A stretch of 64,000 bases of DNA, taken from Methyloprofundus sedimenti. GTDB lineage: Bacteria; Pseudomonadota; Gammaproteobacteria; Methylococcales; Methylomonadaceae. Positions 30,413 to 39,353 of this stretch are shown piece after piece. A program made the position numbers and the translations under genes. The notes below the pieces were generated by a model, which saw only the letters and a list, made by a program, of their open reading frames with translations, ran no database searches and was not told the origin of the DNA. The number at the start of each line of letters is the position of its first letter. Within the stretch, counting starts at the first letter, position 1. The stretch covers positions 2,688,896 through 2,752,895 of the forward strand of contig NZ_LPUF01000001.1 in assembly GCF_002072955.1 (NCBI RefSeq), given 5' to 3'.

Positions 30413-30991
30413 ATGCTCAGCACTCGATTTACCAAACACTCTTTAGTCACTGAAGTGCATAAAACTATTCAGCCGTATTTGTCTGATCAAAGCTTCAGTA
30501 TTGATGCGACTATGGGAAATGGTCATGACACTTTATTTTTAGCCAGACATAGTCATAAAGTCTATGCTTTCGATATACAGGAGAGCGCAATCAAGACAAC
30601 GCGCCAGCGCCTGGAAAATAATCACTGTTTGGATAAAGTTAATTTAATTCATGCAGGCCATGAAGAGATGCTTAAACATGTTCCGGTAAATAAAAATTTC
30701 GCTGCCATTATTTTTAATCTAGGCTATTTACCCCATTCAGACAGCGCTGTTATTACTCAGGAAAAAAGTACGATAAGAGCACTCAGTGCTGCAATAAGCC
30801 TGCTAAGTACGCATGGCATTATCAGTATTATGGCTTACCCAGGTCATACCGGAGGGCAAACAGAATTACAGGCTATTATCCACTGGTGTCATGACTTACA
30901 TAACAAAGACTTTGTAATTACCTTCATACGCAGTATGCAAGAAACAACTGATTCTCCAAGATTCTTTACTATCCAGCCCCCTACAAATTAA
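30413..30991 (+). CDS. Class I SAM methyltransferase, MnmM/YtqB family
   Basis: 192 residues. The SAM-binding motif I is IDATMGNGHDTLFLAR. The family signature is IIFNLGYLPHSD, followed by ISIMAYPGHTGGQTE. This set matches the rRNA-methylase-like YtqB family, members of which (MnmM) methylate the 5-aminomethyl group of tRNA wobble uridine. Which tRNA it acts on here is inference. It stands alone, with an IS30 copy upstream and the DUF6164 gene 167 bases downstream. Confidence 0.82.
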   Translation: MLSTRFTKHSLVTEVHKTIQPYLSDQSFSIDATMGNGHDTLFLARHSHKVYAFDIQESAIKTTRQRLENNHCLDKVNLIHAGHEEMLKHVPVNKNFAAIIFNLGYLPHSDSAVITQEKSTIRALSAAISLLSTHGIISIMAYPGHTGGQTELQAIIHWCHDLHNKDFVITFIRSMQETTDSPRFFTIQPPTN

Positions 30992-31158
30992 ACAAGACAT
31001 AAACCGGCTCCTTTATCTTGCATTTTCAATCCAAGTCTTAATTGCCCTTTGTCCTGGTATCTTGTCTGGACTTTTTTCTGGCATAAAGATAGCATGAATT
31101 AATTAGGTAGATATTGCTTTTCTAGAAAATATTATTAAACATTCAGACTAACACAACA

Positions 31159-31524
31159 ATGGCCCTATTACTTTTTTCTTTACGACATGTACCTGATGAT
31201 GAAGCAGCTGATATCCGTGAATTATTGGAGGAAAACCAGATCGATTTCTATGAAACCAATGCCGGCAACTGGGGTATCTCGATGCCTGCCATCTGGTTGC
31301 GAGATAAACAACAACATGAATATGCCCGTCAACTGATTGATGAATATCAGCAGGAGCGGTGTAAAGTTATTCAAGCAGAATATGCCAGGTTCAAACAGAC
31401 AGGTGAAGCCAATACTTTTTTAAAGAACCTGTGGCATTATCCCGCACAAACAATTCTGTTTATCTCAGCAATCATTTTGGTACTTTATGTATCAATCAAG
31501 CTGGTGCTGGAATTTGGGTTGTAG
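31159..31524 (+). CDS. Small membrane protein, DUF6164-like
   Basis: 121 residues. A soluble N-terminal part (LLFSLRHVPDDEAADIRELLEEN, then WGISMPAIWLRDKQQHEYARQLIDEYQQER) resembles the DUF2007-like domain that binds near membranes. A single C-terminal transmembrane helix follows (about residues 96-118). I believe this is the DUF6164 family; its function is unknown. It is convergent with the tatD remnant. In an ancestral arrangement it may have been next to tatD itself. Confidence 0.7.
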   Translation: MALLLFSLRHVPDDEAADIRELLEENQIDFYETNAGNWGISMPAIWLRDKQQHEYARQLIDEYQQERCKVIQAEYARFKQTGEANTFLKNLWHYPAQTILFISAIILVLYVSIKLVLEFGL

Positions 31525-31569
31525 ATTATTCCTTGTTCTCAGCTGAAACAAAGGAACAAGCATAACAGT

Positions 31570-31764
31570 TACTTAAAGCACGCAATTTTTTTGGAGCGCA
31601 GAGGCAGACGGGCATCTGCACTAAGCAGGCAAGGAACCTACGCTCCTAAGATGAAATTTCACATATTCCTAAACACTATACAAACATATAAAATTATCCT
31701 TAGATTACCGAGAAAGAGTCTCGATATCTGCCTCACGCAAGCCTGCTATATACTGCGCCACATG
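31570..31764 (-). pseudogene. Diverged second copy of the tatD 3' end and downstream flank
   Basis: Bases 31661-31764 align without gaps to 34943-35046, the last 31 or so codons of tatD plus flank, with 72 of 104 identical. On the minus strand it reads HVAQYIAGLREADIETLSR, a stop, then SKDNF, against HVAQYLADLRETSLDIITR in tatD. Even the tatD TAG stop codon is conserved. Beyond the stop, both copies share a TTTTTTTGGA[AG]CGCAGA stretch (31586-31602 here, near 34869-34884 in the other). The remnant has an internal stop and no 5' part. The two copies are in direct orientation, 3282 bp apart, and bracket xfp. Confidence 0.8.
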
Positions 31765-31809
31765 CTACCATTAAATTAAGTCGTGCGTAGTGACTGCTTT
31801 AATCTATAT

Positions 31810-31842
31810 AAGCGGAATTGAATCACAGATCCATTTCCGCTT
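31810..31842 (-). terminator. Possible xfp terminator hairpin
   Basis: Perfect 8-base arms AAGCGGAA and TTCCGCTT around a 17-base loop, 49 bases beyond the xfp stop. No T-run follows, so termination is uncertain. Confidence 0.35.
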
Positions 31843-31890
31843 CAGTTCTCAGAACGATTTAAACATTTCCATTTTTACAAGTCATGATCC

Positions 31891-34287
31891 TTAATAAGGC
31901 CAAACCCACTGATCATCTTCAGGTTTGTCAATACCATGTTCATAAGCATAGTTACGACAGTCAATTTGTTGATCACGCAGATGTTCTTTAACGTGAGCAC
32001 CTGAAATCTGTAAAGATGGAATACGATCGATGGCATCTATTGCCAGGCTGAAACGGTCGGTTTCGTTTTGAATAGCCAATTCCAGAGGGGTATTGATACT
32101 GCCTTTTTCCTTGTAGCCGCGCACATGCAAATTCTTATGGTTATTGCGACGATAAGCCAGCCTATGAATTAGCCAAGGGTAACCATGAAAATTAAAGATG
32201 ACCAGTTTATCAGTAGTGAACAAGCTATCAAAATCACGATCCGAAAGCCCATGTGGGTGCTCACTGCTGGGTACTAATTTGTATAGATCCACGACATTGA
32301 TAAAGCGAATTTTGATTTGCGGAAAGTTCTCACGCAATAAGACAACCGCGGCTAAGGCCTCCTTGGTTGGAATATCTCCCGCACTGGCCATCACTAAATC
32401 TGGTTCAAAACCGCTATCGTTACTCGCCCACTCCCAAATACTAATACCTTTGGTGCAGTGCTTAATGGCTGCATCCATATCCAGGTATTGCAGATGTTTC
32501 TGTTTATCGGAAACAATCACATTTATATAGTTGGTGCTTTGCAGGCAATGATCTGCAACAGAAAGCAGACAGTTCACATCCGGTGGCAGATAGATACGGG
32601 TAACGGATGGGCTCTTGTTGACAACCAGATCAATAAATCCCGGATCCTGATGGGTAAATCCATTGTGATCCTGCCGCCAAACGGTAGAAGTAATCAGCAG
32701 GTTGAGCGATGAGATTGCCGCGCGCCAAGGTACATCCTTGGACATGGCGAGCCATTTTGCGTGCTGGTTAAACATGGAATCAATCACATGTACAAATGCT
32801 TCGTAGGTAGAGAAGAAACCATGCCGTCCGGTCAGTAAATAACCTTCCAACCAGCCTTCCAACGTATGCTCAGAAAGCATTTCCATTACTCGGCCATCTG
32901 GCGATAGTTCGCCGCCGTCAGCATCTTTCGGTAGATAATCCGCTAACCAAGTTTTTTTGCTTGCAGCATAAATGTCGTCCAGCTTGTTGGAGCTATTTTC
33001 ATCGGGGCCAAAGACACGAAAATTACTCATGTTTTCGCTCATGATATCGCGCAGGAATTTGCCTAGCGGTCGCGTGTTTTCCGCAGTGATTTTACCAGGA
33101 TTTTCTAGGACCAGCGTGTAATTCCTAAAATCCGGCATACGTAATGCTTTGCGCAACAAGCCACCATTAGCATGCGGATTCGTGCTCATGCGCTGTGTAC
33201 CTTTAGGCGCCAGCGCCTTAAGCTCGGGGATTAATCTACCGTTGCCATCAAATAATTCTTCGGGGTTGTAACTGCGCAGCCAATCTTCCAGTTGTTGCAG
33301 ATGCGCTGGGTTTTCTTTTACACCTGCAAGAGGCACCTGATGTGCACGCCAAAATGCCTCCACCTTGTGACCATCGACTTCCTTGGGACCTGTCCAGCCT
33401 TTAGGGCTGCGTAAGATGATCATTGGCCAGAGAGGACGTGCTGGAATACCTGTGCGGCGTGCATCTTCCTGAATGCGTCGAATTTCCAACACACAAGTTT
33501 CCAAAACACTTGCCATCAATTGATGCATTGTTTCAGGGTCACAGCCTTCCACGAAATAGGGTGTATAACCGTAACCTTGGAACAGACTTTCCAGTTCCTG
33601 GTGAGAAATCCGCGACAATATTGTCGGATTATTGATTTTATAACCATTCAAGTGCAATATCGGCAATACCGCGCCATCACGTATAGGATTGAGGAATTTA
33701 TTAGAATGCCAGGAAGTCGCCAAAGGCCCTGTTTCCGACTCACCATCACCTACCATGACCGTTACAATCAAATCAGGATTATCATAAGCCGCACCGTAAG
33801 CATGAGAGATACTATAACCTAGCTCACCGCCTTCATGAATGGAGCCTGGTGTTTCAGGTGTGCAGTGGCTACCGATACCCCCAGGGAAAGAAAACTCCTT
33901 GAAAAACTGCAATAACCCCTCTTCATCTTCGCCTTTATTGGGATAAATTTCCGAATAGCTCCCTTCAAGATAAGCCGGAGCCAATACCCCTGGTGCGCCG
34001 TGGCCTGGTCCCGCCATAAAAATAGCATCAAGCGCATACTTGTTAATAAGCCGGTTCATATGGATATAGGTAAAGCTCAGGCCAGGACTTGATCCCCAGT
34101 GCCCAAGAAGCCTATTTTTAATATGCTCAGGCTTTAAAGGCTCCTTTAAAAGAGGATTCTCACGCAGATATATCATACCAGCGGCGAGGTAATTACAAGC
34201 TTCCCAATAAGCATTAATTCTGTGCAACTCAGCTTCATTTAAAGGCGTGCCAGGAGATGAGTTTGTTGAACTATTTGATTCAGTCAT
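31891..34287 (-). CDS. xfp: Phosphoketolase (xylulose-5-P / fructose-6-P)
   Basis: 798 residues, the normal length. Typical motifs are [22 protein letters not shown], the thiamine diphosphate-binding [37 protein letters not shown] and [19 protein letters not shown]. It cleaves xylulose 5-phosphate (or fructose 6-phosphate) with phosphate to acetyl-phosphate and glyceraldehyde 3-phosphate (or erythrose 4-phosphate). A good Shine-Dalgarno (AAGG) precedes the ATG. By eye, its GC is higher than that of its neighbours. It is monocistronic, with no adjacent ackA. It is bracketed by direct copies of the tatD 3' end, which suggests acquisition or a rearrangement at this spot. Confidence 0.96.
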   Translation of the reverse strand: MTESNSSTNSSPGTPLNEAELHRINAYWEACNYLAAGMIYLRENPLLKEPLKPEHIKNRLLGHWGSSPGLSFTYIHMNRLINKYALDAIFMAGPGHGAPGVLAPAYLEGSYSEIYPNKGEDEEGLLQFFKEFSFPGGIGSHCTPETPGSIHEGGELGYSISHAYGAAYDNPDLIVTVMVGDGESETGPLATSWHSNKFLNPIRDGAVLPILHLNGYKINNPTILSRISHQELESLFQGYGYTPYFVEGCDPETMHQLMASVLETCVLEIRRIQEDARRTGIPARPLWPMIILRSPKGWTGPKEVDGHKVEAFWRAHQVPLAGVKENPAHLQQLEDWLRSYNPEELFDGNGRLIPELKALAPKGTQRMSTNPHANGGLLRKALRMPDFRNYTLVLENPGKITAENTRPLGKFLRDIMSENMSNFRVFGPDENSSNKLDDIYAASKKTWLADYLPKDADGGELSPDGRVMEMLSEHTLEGWLEGYLLTGRHGFFSTYEAFVHVIDSMFNQHAKWLAMSKDVPWRAAISSLNLLITSTVWRQDHNGFTHQDPGFIDLVVNKSPSVTRIYLPPDVNCLLSVADHCLQSTNYINVIVSDKQKHLQYLDMDAAIKHCTKGISIWEWASNDSGFEPDLVMASAGDIPTKEALAAVVLLRENFPQIKIRFINVVDLYKLVPSSEHPHGLSDRDFDSLFTTDKLVIFNFHGYPWLIHRLAYRRNNHKNLHVRGYKEKGSINTPLELAIQNETDRFSLAIDAIDRIPSLQISGAHVKEHLRDQQIDCRNYAYEHGIDKPEDDQWVWPY

Positions 34288-34950
34288 AGGTATGCCTTTT
34301 TAAAGTGGTTGAAAAAGATAAATTATAGCCAATAGTCAGGAACAAGATAAATACAGTTTATTATAGGAAATTATCTATCGAGATTATGACAATTGTATTA
34401 ATCAGACTGATGCTGCTCAACATAGGTCGTAAAAATCCAGACCTTAGAACGTCACTTTTTAGGCAGTAACAGAGTTTAAAATAGCTCGCAAAATGCCATA
34501 GTTATATTAGATTGTAATAAAACTATAATATTTAATCAATAGAATATCATGTGCTATAAATCGCATGTCACTGATCATTTTAGAAGTTACGCATTGACGA
34601 CAGGTTGAAATTCTGGGTTTAAATGGCTTATATTTGGCATAAACGACTCAATAAATGAAGCCATGATGTCTTTGAATAAATTTCGTTGCACACTATAGCA
34701 ATTACTAATTTTCTCCGCGAAGTTCAATTTGCCAATGCCAATCATGTTGTTCGGTAAAATCCCTACTGTCAAAGGACTTGGTTTGCTCGTCATTAGTTAG
34801 TGCATGGATACAAGTATAACAGCAGTATCGCTTGCCAAGAGGTGAGCATCAAATAACTTAGGCAAACATTTTTTTGGAACGCAGACTCTCGGCCTGAATT
34901 GAGCAGACAAACCGCCTCAAATCTTGATATTTTGTTTTTTATACATATTT
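34288..34950. other. 663-base gap between xfp and tatD
   Basis: It should hold the xfp promoter. A 68-codon minus-strand ORF (34587-34793) has an ATG and no recognisable domain. Another frame of the same DNA reads DFTEQHDWHWQIELRGEN before a stop, which also looks protein-like. This may be decayed coding DNA carried in with xfp. The part from about 34853 is the downstream flank of tatD and is duplicated at 31570-31660. Confidence 0.45.
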
Positions 34951-35721
34951 CTAAACGTTAAACAAACGCCTAAAATTTTCATTAGACTGCCGGGTAATAA
35001 TGTCCAGACTGGTTTCACGTAAATCCGCCAAATATTGTGCAACATGTTGCACATAAATAGGATAGTTGGATTTGCCGCGAAATGGAACCGGGGCGAGATA
35101 AGGTGAGTCGGTCTCTATTAGATAACGATCAGCAGGGACTTTTTTAGCCACTTCCTGAATTGCTTTAGCATTTTTAAAAGTCACAATTCCGGAAAATGAA
35201 ATATAAAAATTCAAGTCCATTGCTTGCCGGGCAAAATCCCAATCCTCGGTAAAGCAATGAATGACACCTCCAACTTCATCAGCACCCTGCTCTTTTAGTA
35301 AGCGTAAAGTATCTTTAGCTGCATCGCGGGTATGGATAATAAGCGGCTTTCTGGTCGCTTTGGATGCAGCTATATGATTTTTAAACCGCTCATGCTGCCA
35401 GGTCAAATCCCCTTCACTACGAAAATAATCCAGTCCCGTTTCGCCAATAGCTACCACACGCTTATTTTCTGCCAAGGCGATTAATTCATCAGTACTGGGG
35501 TCCTGCCCTTCATCTACATTAGGATGTACACCTACTGATAAAGAAATATTCTGATAAGGCTTTACCAGATCACTCATTGCGGGATAAGCCTCAAGATCAA
35601 TGCTAATACATAGCATATGTTCAATTTTATTTTTTACTGTTGCCTGCATAAAACAGGAAAAATCATTCTCATAAGGGGTTAAATCGAGTTTATCCAGATG
35701 ACAGTGTGAATCTATTAACAT
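34951..35721 (-). CDS. tatD: TatD-family metal-dependent hydrolase (YcfH/TatD DNase)
   Basis: 256 residues. Metal-binding and catalytic motifs of the family are present: SHCHLDKLDL, GVHPNVDEGQ, the glutamate in IGETGLDYF, PLIIHTRDA, VIHCFTEDW and the aspartate in IETDSPYLAPVPFRGK. Members are 3'-5' exonucleases or deoxyribonucleases acting in DNA repair. YcfH and TatD cannot be told apart here. Its 3' end is duplicated at 31661-31764. It is divergent from mobB, and a palindrome lies between the two starts. Confidence 0.9.
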   Translation of the reverse strand: MLIDSHCHLDKLDLTPYENDFSCFMQATVKNKIEHMLCISIDLEAYPAMSDLVKPYQNISLSVGVHPNVDEGQDPSTDELIALAENKRVVAIGETGLDYFRSEGDLTWQHERFKNHIAASKATRKPLIIHTRDAAKDTLRLLKEQGADEVGGVIHCFTEDWDFARQAMDLNFYISFSGIVTFKNAKAIQEVAKKVPADRYLIETDSPYLAPVPFRGKSNYPIYVQHVAQYLADLRETSLDIITRQSNENFRRLFNV

Positions 35722-35763
35722 GTTTATAAGAATCTCTTGGTAACATTAATTATAAAGTTTTTT

Positions 35764-35796
35764 ACTTGGTGCGCTAAGCCTGGCACCAAGTATAAT
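35764..35796. promoter_or_regulatory. Palindrome and -10-like box between tatD and mobB
   Basis: Perfect 9-base inverted repeat ACTTGGTGC (35764-35772) and GCACCAAGT (35783-35791), overlapping a TATAAT at 35791-35796. It lies in the divergent promoter region, 35 bases upstream of mobB. It could be an operator or simply a stable hairpin. Confidence 0.4.
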
Positions 35797-35830
35797 ATGG
35801 CTATGTATTACTATAAATGCTTAATCTAAC

Positions 35831-36355
35831 ATGAAAAACGCTCTGATCCCAATATTAGGTTTTGCTGCACCAAGCGGTACGGGGAAAACCACCTTATTAA
35901 CCCAGCTGATTCCTCGGCTAAAGCAACATAATATGCGTGTCGGTTTGATAAAACACAGCCATCATAATTTTCAAATTGATAAACCCGGTAAAGATAGTTT
36001 TCGCCTGCGTGAAGCGGGCGCTACTCCCGTTATGCTGGTCTCTAGTCATAGAAGTGCGCTTATTACCGAGTTTGCTACACCAACAGAACCCAGTCTGGAT
36101 GATCAACTTAAGTATTTTGACCAATCCTGTCTGGACTTAATTCTGGTTGAAGGCTTTAAGAAAGAACACTTCCCTAAAATCGAATTACATCGCCCCAGCC
36201 TTGAACAACCGGTGTTTTATCCTGATGACGCCTCTATCGTAGCCATTGCTTCAGATCAGGCGATAGATTTAGAAAGAGAAATTGTCAGTCTGGACCTAAA
36301 TAATATTCCACAAATAGCAGATTTCATCCTGCATACTTTTTTAAACAAATCATGA
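35831..36355 (+). CDS. mobB: Molybdopterin-guanine dinucleotide biosynthesis adapter MobB
   Basis: 174 residues. The P-loop is A13-PSGTGKT20, followed by IKHSHHNFQIDKPGKDSFRLREAGA and DLILVEGFKKEHFPKIELHR, both typical of MobB. It is a GTP-binding partner in attaching GMP to molybdopterin. The gene overlaps moeA by 4 bases (ATGA). A molybdenum or tungsten enzyme must exist elsewhere in the genome. Confidence 0.94.
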   Translation: MKNALIPILGFAAPSGTGKTTLLTQLIPRLKQHNMRVGLIKHSHHNFQIDKPGKDSFRLREAGATPVMLVSSHRSALITEFATPTEPSLDDQLKYFDQSCLDLILVEGFKKEHFPKIELHRPSLEQPVFYPDDASIVAIASDQAIDLEREIVSLDLNNIPQIADFILHTFLNKS

Positions 36356-37584
36356 CGGATTTATGTCATTCAAATTCTTTAATTAGTCTTAGTCAGGCTT
36401 TAGAAAACATTTCTAATACACTTTCGCCTGTTAAAGGTGAAGAAGTCGTTAATTTACATACCGCACTAGGCAGAGTATTAATTGAGAACTGCAGCGCTCC
36501 TTTTGACCTGCCCGCTTTTCCAAATTCTTCTATGGATGGCTATGCGTTTACTAGTGCAGATATCCAGAAATCAGCATTTGAGTTGATTCAGGCTGGTATA
36601 TCATGGGCTGGCCGACCTTTTGACGGAATACTTGCTCGCGGTCAATGTGTGCGAATTTTCACCGGGGCAGTTGTACCTGCTGGTGCTGATAGTGTGATTA
36701 TGCAGGAACTGGTAGAGGCAATAGATTCTACTATCCGTTTCCCTGCTAACACTCAGGCACGTCAGAATATTCGTTTCGTTGGTGAAGATGTTAAACAGCA
36801 CGAATGTTTATTGCTGGCGGCAAAACAATTAACTGCGATCGATTTAGGCTTGCTTGCCTCTGCCGGTATTTATGAAGTGCGTGTTAAACGTAAAATACGC
36901 ATTGCTTATTTTTCTACTGGAGATGAATTGCGCCCTGTTGGGAGTCGTTTAGCCGAAGGTCAGATTTACGATAGTAATCGTTATACATTAGCCGCTTTAC
37001 TCGAAAACCCTTGCCATCAAGTCAATGATCTCGGAGTTATCGCGGATAATAAAGCACAGATCCGCTTAAGCCTGTTGCAGGCAGCACAAAGCCATGACGT
37101 GATAATCACTACAGGCGGAGCATCTGTTGGGGATGCCGATTTTATTAAGGAGATTTTAGATGAAATCGGGCGAGTAGATTTCTGGAAGCTCGCCATAAAG
37201 CCTGGGAAACCTCTTGCTTTTGGGCGTATTCAGGATTGTTATTTCTTCGGTCTGCCCGGTAATCCCATATCGGTCATAGCCACTTATCAACAAATTGTAA
37301 CGCCTGCGCTGCGTCAATTAACGGCTTTAACTCATAAGGTCATTCACCTCAAAGCCGTTTGTAAAAGTCCTTTATATAAAAAACCTGGCAGACAGGAGTT
37401 TCAACGCGGCGTATTAAGCCAGAATAACTCAGGTGAATTTGAAGTTATCTCTGCAGGTAAACAAGGTTCAAATATATTAAGTGTCGGTAGTCGCGCTAAT
37501 TGTTATATTATCCTGACAAGTGAACAGGGAAATGTAGACCCTGGCAAACTCGTTCTGGTAGAGCCTTTCAATTTATTTTTATAA
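36352..37584 (+). CDS. moeA: Molybdopterin molybdenumtransferase MoeA
   Basis: 410 residues, the standard length. Typical segments are PNSSMDGYAFTSAD, RIFTGAVVPAGADSVIMQE, YFSTGDEL, DSNRYTLAALL, TTGGASVGDADFIKE and FGLPGNPISV. It inserts molybdate into adenylylated molybdopterin. It is coupled to mobB and followed after 17 bases by bcp, so the three are likely one transcript. Confidence 0.96.
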   Translation: MTDLCHSNSLISLSQALENISNTLSPVKGEEVVNLHTALGRVLIENCSAPFDLPAFPNSSMDGYAFTSADIQKSAFELIQAGISWAGRPFDGILARGQCVRIFTGAVVPAGADSVIMQELVEAIDSTIRFPANTQARQNIRFVGEDVKQHECLLLAAKQLTAIDLGLLASAGIYEVRVKRKIRIAYFSTGDELRPVGSRLAEGQIYDSNRYTLAALLENPCHQVNDLGVIADNKAQIRLSLLQAAQSHDVIITTGGASVGDADFIKEILDEIGRVDFWKLAIKPGKPLAFGRIQDCYFFGLPGNPISVIATYQQIVTPALRQLTALTHKVIHLKAVCKSPLYKKPGRQEFQRGVLSQNNSGEFEVISAGKQGSNILSVGSRANCYIILTSEQGNVDPGKLVLVEPFNLFL

Positions 37585-37601
37585 ACAAGGAGCATTCAAA
37601 C

Positions 37602-38057
37602 ATGTTAGAACTCCATCAAAAAGCACCTGATTTTGCACTTTATGACGCGCATGAAAAATTGTATCAATTGTCAGATTATCGGAATCACTGGCTGGTTATT
37701 TATTTTTACCCGAAAGACAATACCCCTGGTTGTACAAAAGAAGCCTGTGCAATCCGTGATGATAGTGAAGCATTTGCTAACATGAACACCAAGGTCATAG
37801 GTATCAGTACTGATAACAGCAAAAGTCATCTTGGTTTCAGCACAAAGCACTCTTTACCTTTTACACTGCTTGCCGATCCTGAAGGCAAGGTCTGTGCTGC
37901 TTATGATGCTTTATTTAAACTAGGTCCGATTAAATTCTGTAAACGGCATAGTTTTATTATTGATCCAGACGGGAACATTGTGAAAATATATCGTACAGTT
38001 TCACCCAGTTTGCATAGTCAGGAGCTGTTAAAGGATTTACAAGATTTACAAAAATAG
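37602..38057 (+). CDS. bcp: Thioredoxin-dependent peroxiredoxin (Bcp/PrxQ)
   Basis: 151 residues. The peroxidatic cysteine C44 and resolving C49 lie in YPKDNTPGCTKEACAIRDD, the atypical 2-Cys PrxQ arrangement with four residues between. The thioredoxin fold is complete up to RHSFIIDPDGNIVKIYR. It reduces peroxides and lipid hydroperoxides in the cytoplasm. A clear Shine-Dalgarno (AAGGAG) precedes the ATG. A strong bidirectional terminator follows. Confidence 0.95.
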   Translation: MLELHQKAPDFALYDAHEKLYQLSDYRNHWLVIYFYPKDNTPGCTKEACAIRDDSEAFANMNTKVIGISTDNSKSHLGFSTKHSLPFTLLADPEGKVCAAYDALFKLGPIKFCKRHSFIIDPDGNIVKIYRTVSPSLHSQELLKDLQDLQK

Positions 38058-38110
38058 ACAATTAACTATTCTGAGACTATCCTCAGGAGAATAAGCATTA
38101 ATATTTTATC

Positions 38111-38151
38111 GGGTTACATTTTTTAATGCTACGCAATAAAAAATGTAACCC
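38111..38151. terminator. Bidirectional terminator between bcp and the TetR gene
   Basis: Perfect 14-base stem GGGTTACATTTTTT (38111-38124) and AAAAAATGTAACCC (38138-38151) with a 13-base loop. The A/T ends of the stem give a T-run on either strand, as expected between convergent genes. A second small hairpin (CCTTC/GAAGG) with T-rich sequence follows at about 38150-38172. Confidence 0.8.
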
Positions 38152-38162
38152 TTCCGAAGGTT

Positions 38163-38756
38163 TTATTTCTTTACAATAGTTGCCCAGGCGGATAACCAGG
38201 CATCGCCTTCATAATAATCAGCTTTCTTTTTTAAATTACCGGTTAACACTTGTTTTAAGGTATTTTCAATAATACCAAAAAAATGACAATAAGCACGTTG
38301 CCCATCAATCGCTTTAATCTCGCCTTCCTTAATTCCATTCTGTAAAATTTTAATAATTTTTACAAAAGGGGGCGTTTCCATTATGGGTTTCTCTTCAGGT
38401 AAAAATTCACTGATATTTAGCACTAATAGAAACTGCATCACTTCTGGTGCTTCATCAGTTAAACGGAACCATAAATCGACAATTTCTCTAAGCTGTTCTG
38501 ACGACTTTCGGTTGCGTCTGCGTATATCATCAATCGAAACATTTAACCTATCGATAATCCATAGATATAAGGCCTGGGCAATTTCCTGTTTATTTTTAAA
38601 ATGCTTATATATCCCGGCACTTGTTTTAACCCCGGAAAGCTCAGCAATTTCAGTTAATGATGTATTAAAATAGCCCTTTTCTGCAAATAATTTCAAAGCC
38701 GCAACTAAAATATCATTATGCAGTTCTTCTTTGTCTTTTTGTATTTCCTGATCCAT
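38163..38756 (-). CDS. TetR/AcrR-family transcriptional regulator
   Basis: 197 residues. The N-terminal helix-turn-helix domain reads ILVAALKLFAEKGYFNTSLTEIAELSGVKTSAGIYKHFKNKQEIA (about residues 15-60), a typical TetR DNA-binding domain. The C-terminal ligand-binding part has no recognisable ligand signature. No efflux pump or other obvious target is adjacent: pgsA lies upstream on the same strand and bcp is convergent. The regulated genes are not identifiable from context. Confidence 0.88.
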   Translation of the reverse strand: MDQEIQKDKEELHNDILVAALKLFAEKGYFNTSLTEIAELSGVKTSAGIYKHFKNKQEIAQALYLWIIDRLNVSIDDIRRRNRKSSEQLREIVDLWFRLTDEAPEVMQFLLVLNISEFLPEEKPIMETPPFVKIIKILQNGIKEGEIKAIDGQRAYCHFFGIIENTLKQVLTGNLKKKADYYEGDAWLSAWATIVKK

Positions 38757-38795
38757 GTTGTTTTTTTTAGATTTATTCCAGTCTATTATTATTGA

Positions 38796-39353
38796 TCAAT
38801 TTGTCATGGAGCTATAGGCGACTTTTAAATAACTCATCATTGACCAAAGAGTTAAAATTGCCGCTATATACAACATGACCAAACCGAATAATTGCATCGA
38901 TACGCCCACAAATTCTTCACTATACAACAAACAACCAATGGCAATCATTTGCGCTGTTGTTTTCCATTTTCCTATTTGTGAAACTTTTACTGTCGCGTGC
39001 TGGCCAATTTGAGCCATCCACTCGCGTAATGATGAAATCGTAATCTCTCTACCAATAATAACCGCAGCAGGTAGTGTCATCCAGATACTGGACTCTGCCT
39101 GAACTAATAAAACTAAAACAAAGGCTACCATAATCTTGTCAGCGACAGGATCTAAAAAAGCACCAAACTTGGTTTCCACTTGCATTTTTCTTGCTAAATA
39201 GCCATCTAACCAATCAGTAATCCCAGCTACTATAAAAATAAACGTCGTAGCAATATTAGAGTATTCCCAGGGTAGATAGAAAAAAATGGCTAATATGGGA
39301 ATTAACGCAATACGTGTTAGAGTTAGTAAAGTGGGTATATTTAAGTTAATCAT
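38796..39353 (-). CDS. pgsA: CDP-diacylglycerol-glycerol-3-phosphate 3-phosphatidyltransferase
   Basis: 185 residues. The CDP-alcohol phosphotransferase motif D-G-x2-A-R-x8-G-x3-D-x3-D is visible as DWLDGYLARKMQVETKFGAFLDPVADK. Four or more membrane helices are present. It makes phosphatidylglycerol phosphate, the committed step to phosphatidylglycerol and cardiolipin. The start overlaps the uvrC end by 8 bases; uvrC-pgsA is a common gammaproteobacterial pair. Confidence 0.95.
   Translation of the reverse strand: MINLNIPTLLTLTRIALIPILAIFFYLPWEYSNIATTFIFIVAGITDWLDGYLARKMQVETKFGAFLDPVADKIMVAFVLVLLVQAESSIWMTLPAAVIIGREITISSLREWMAQIGQHATVKVSQIGKWKTTAQMIAIGCLLYSEEFVGVSMQLFGLVMLYIAAILTLWSMMSYLKVAYSSMTN

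Noticed and set aside
31591-31779. 62-codon plus-strand ORF
   Set aside because: It is antisense to the tatD remnant, which explains the sequence better.
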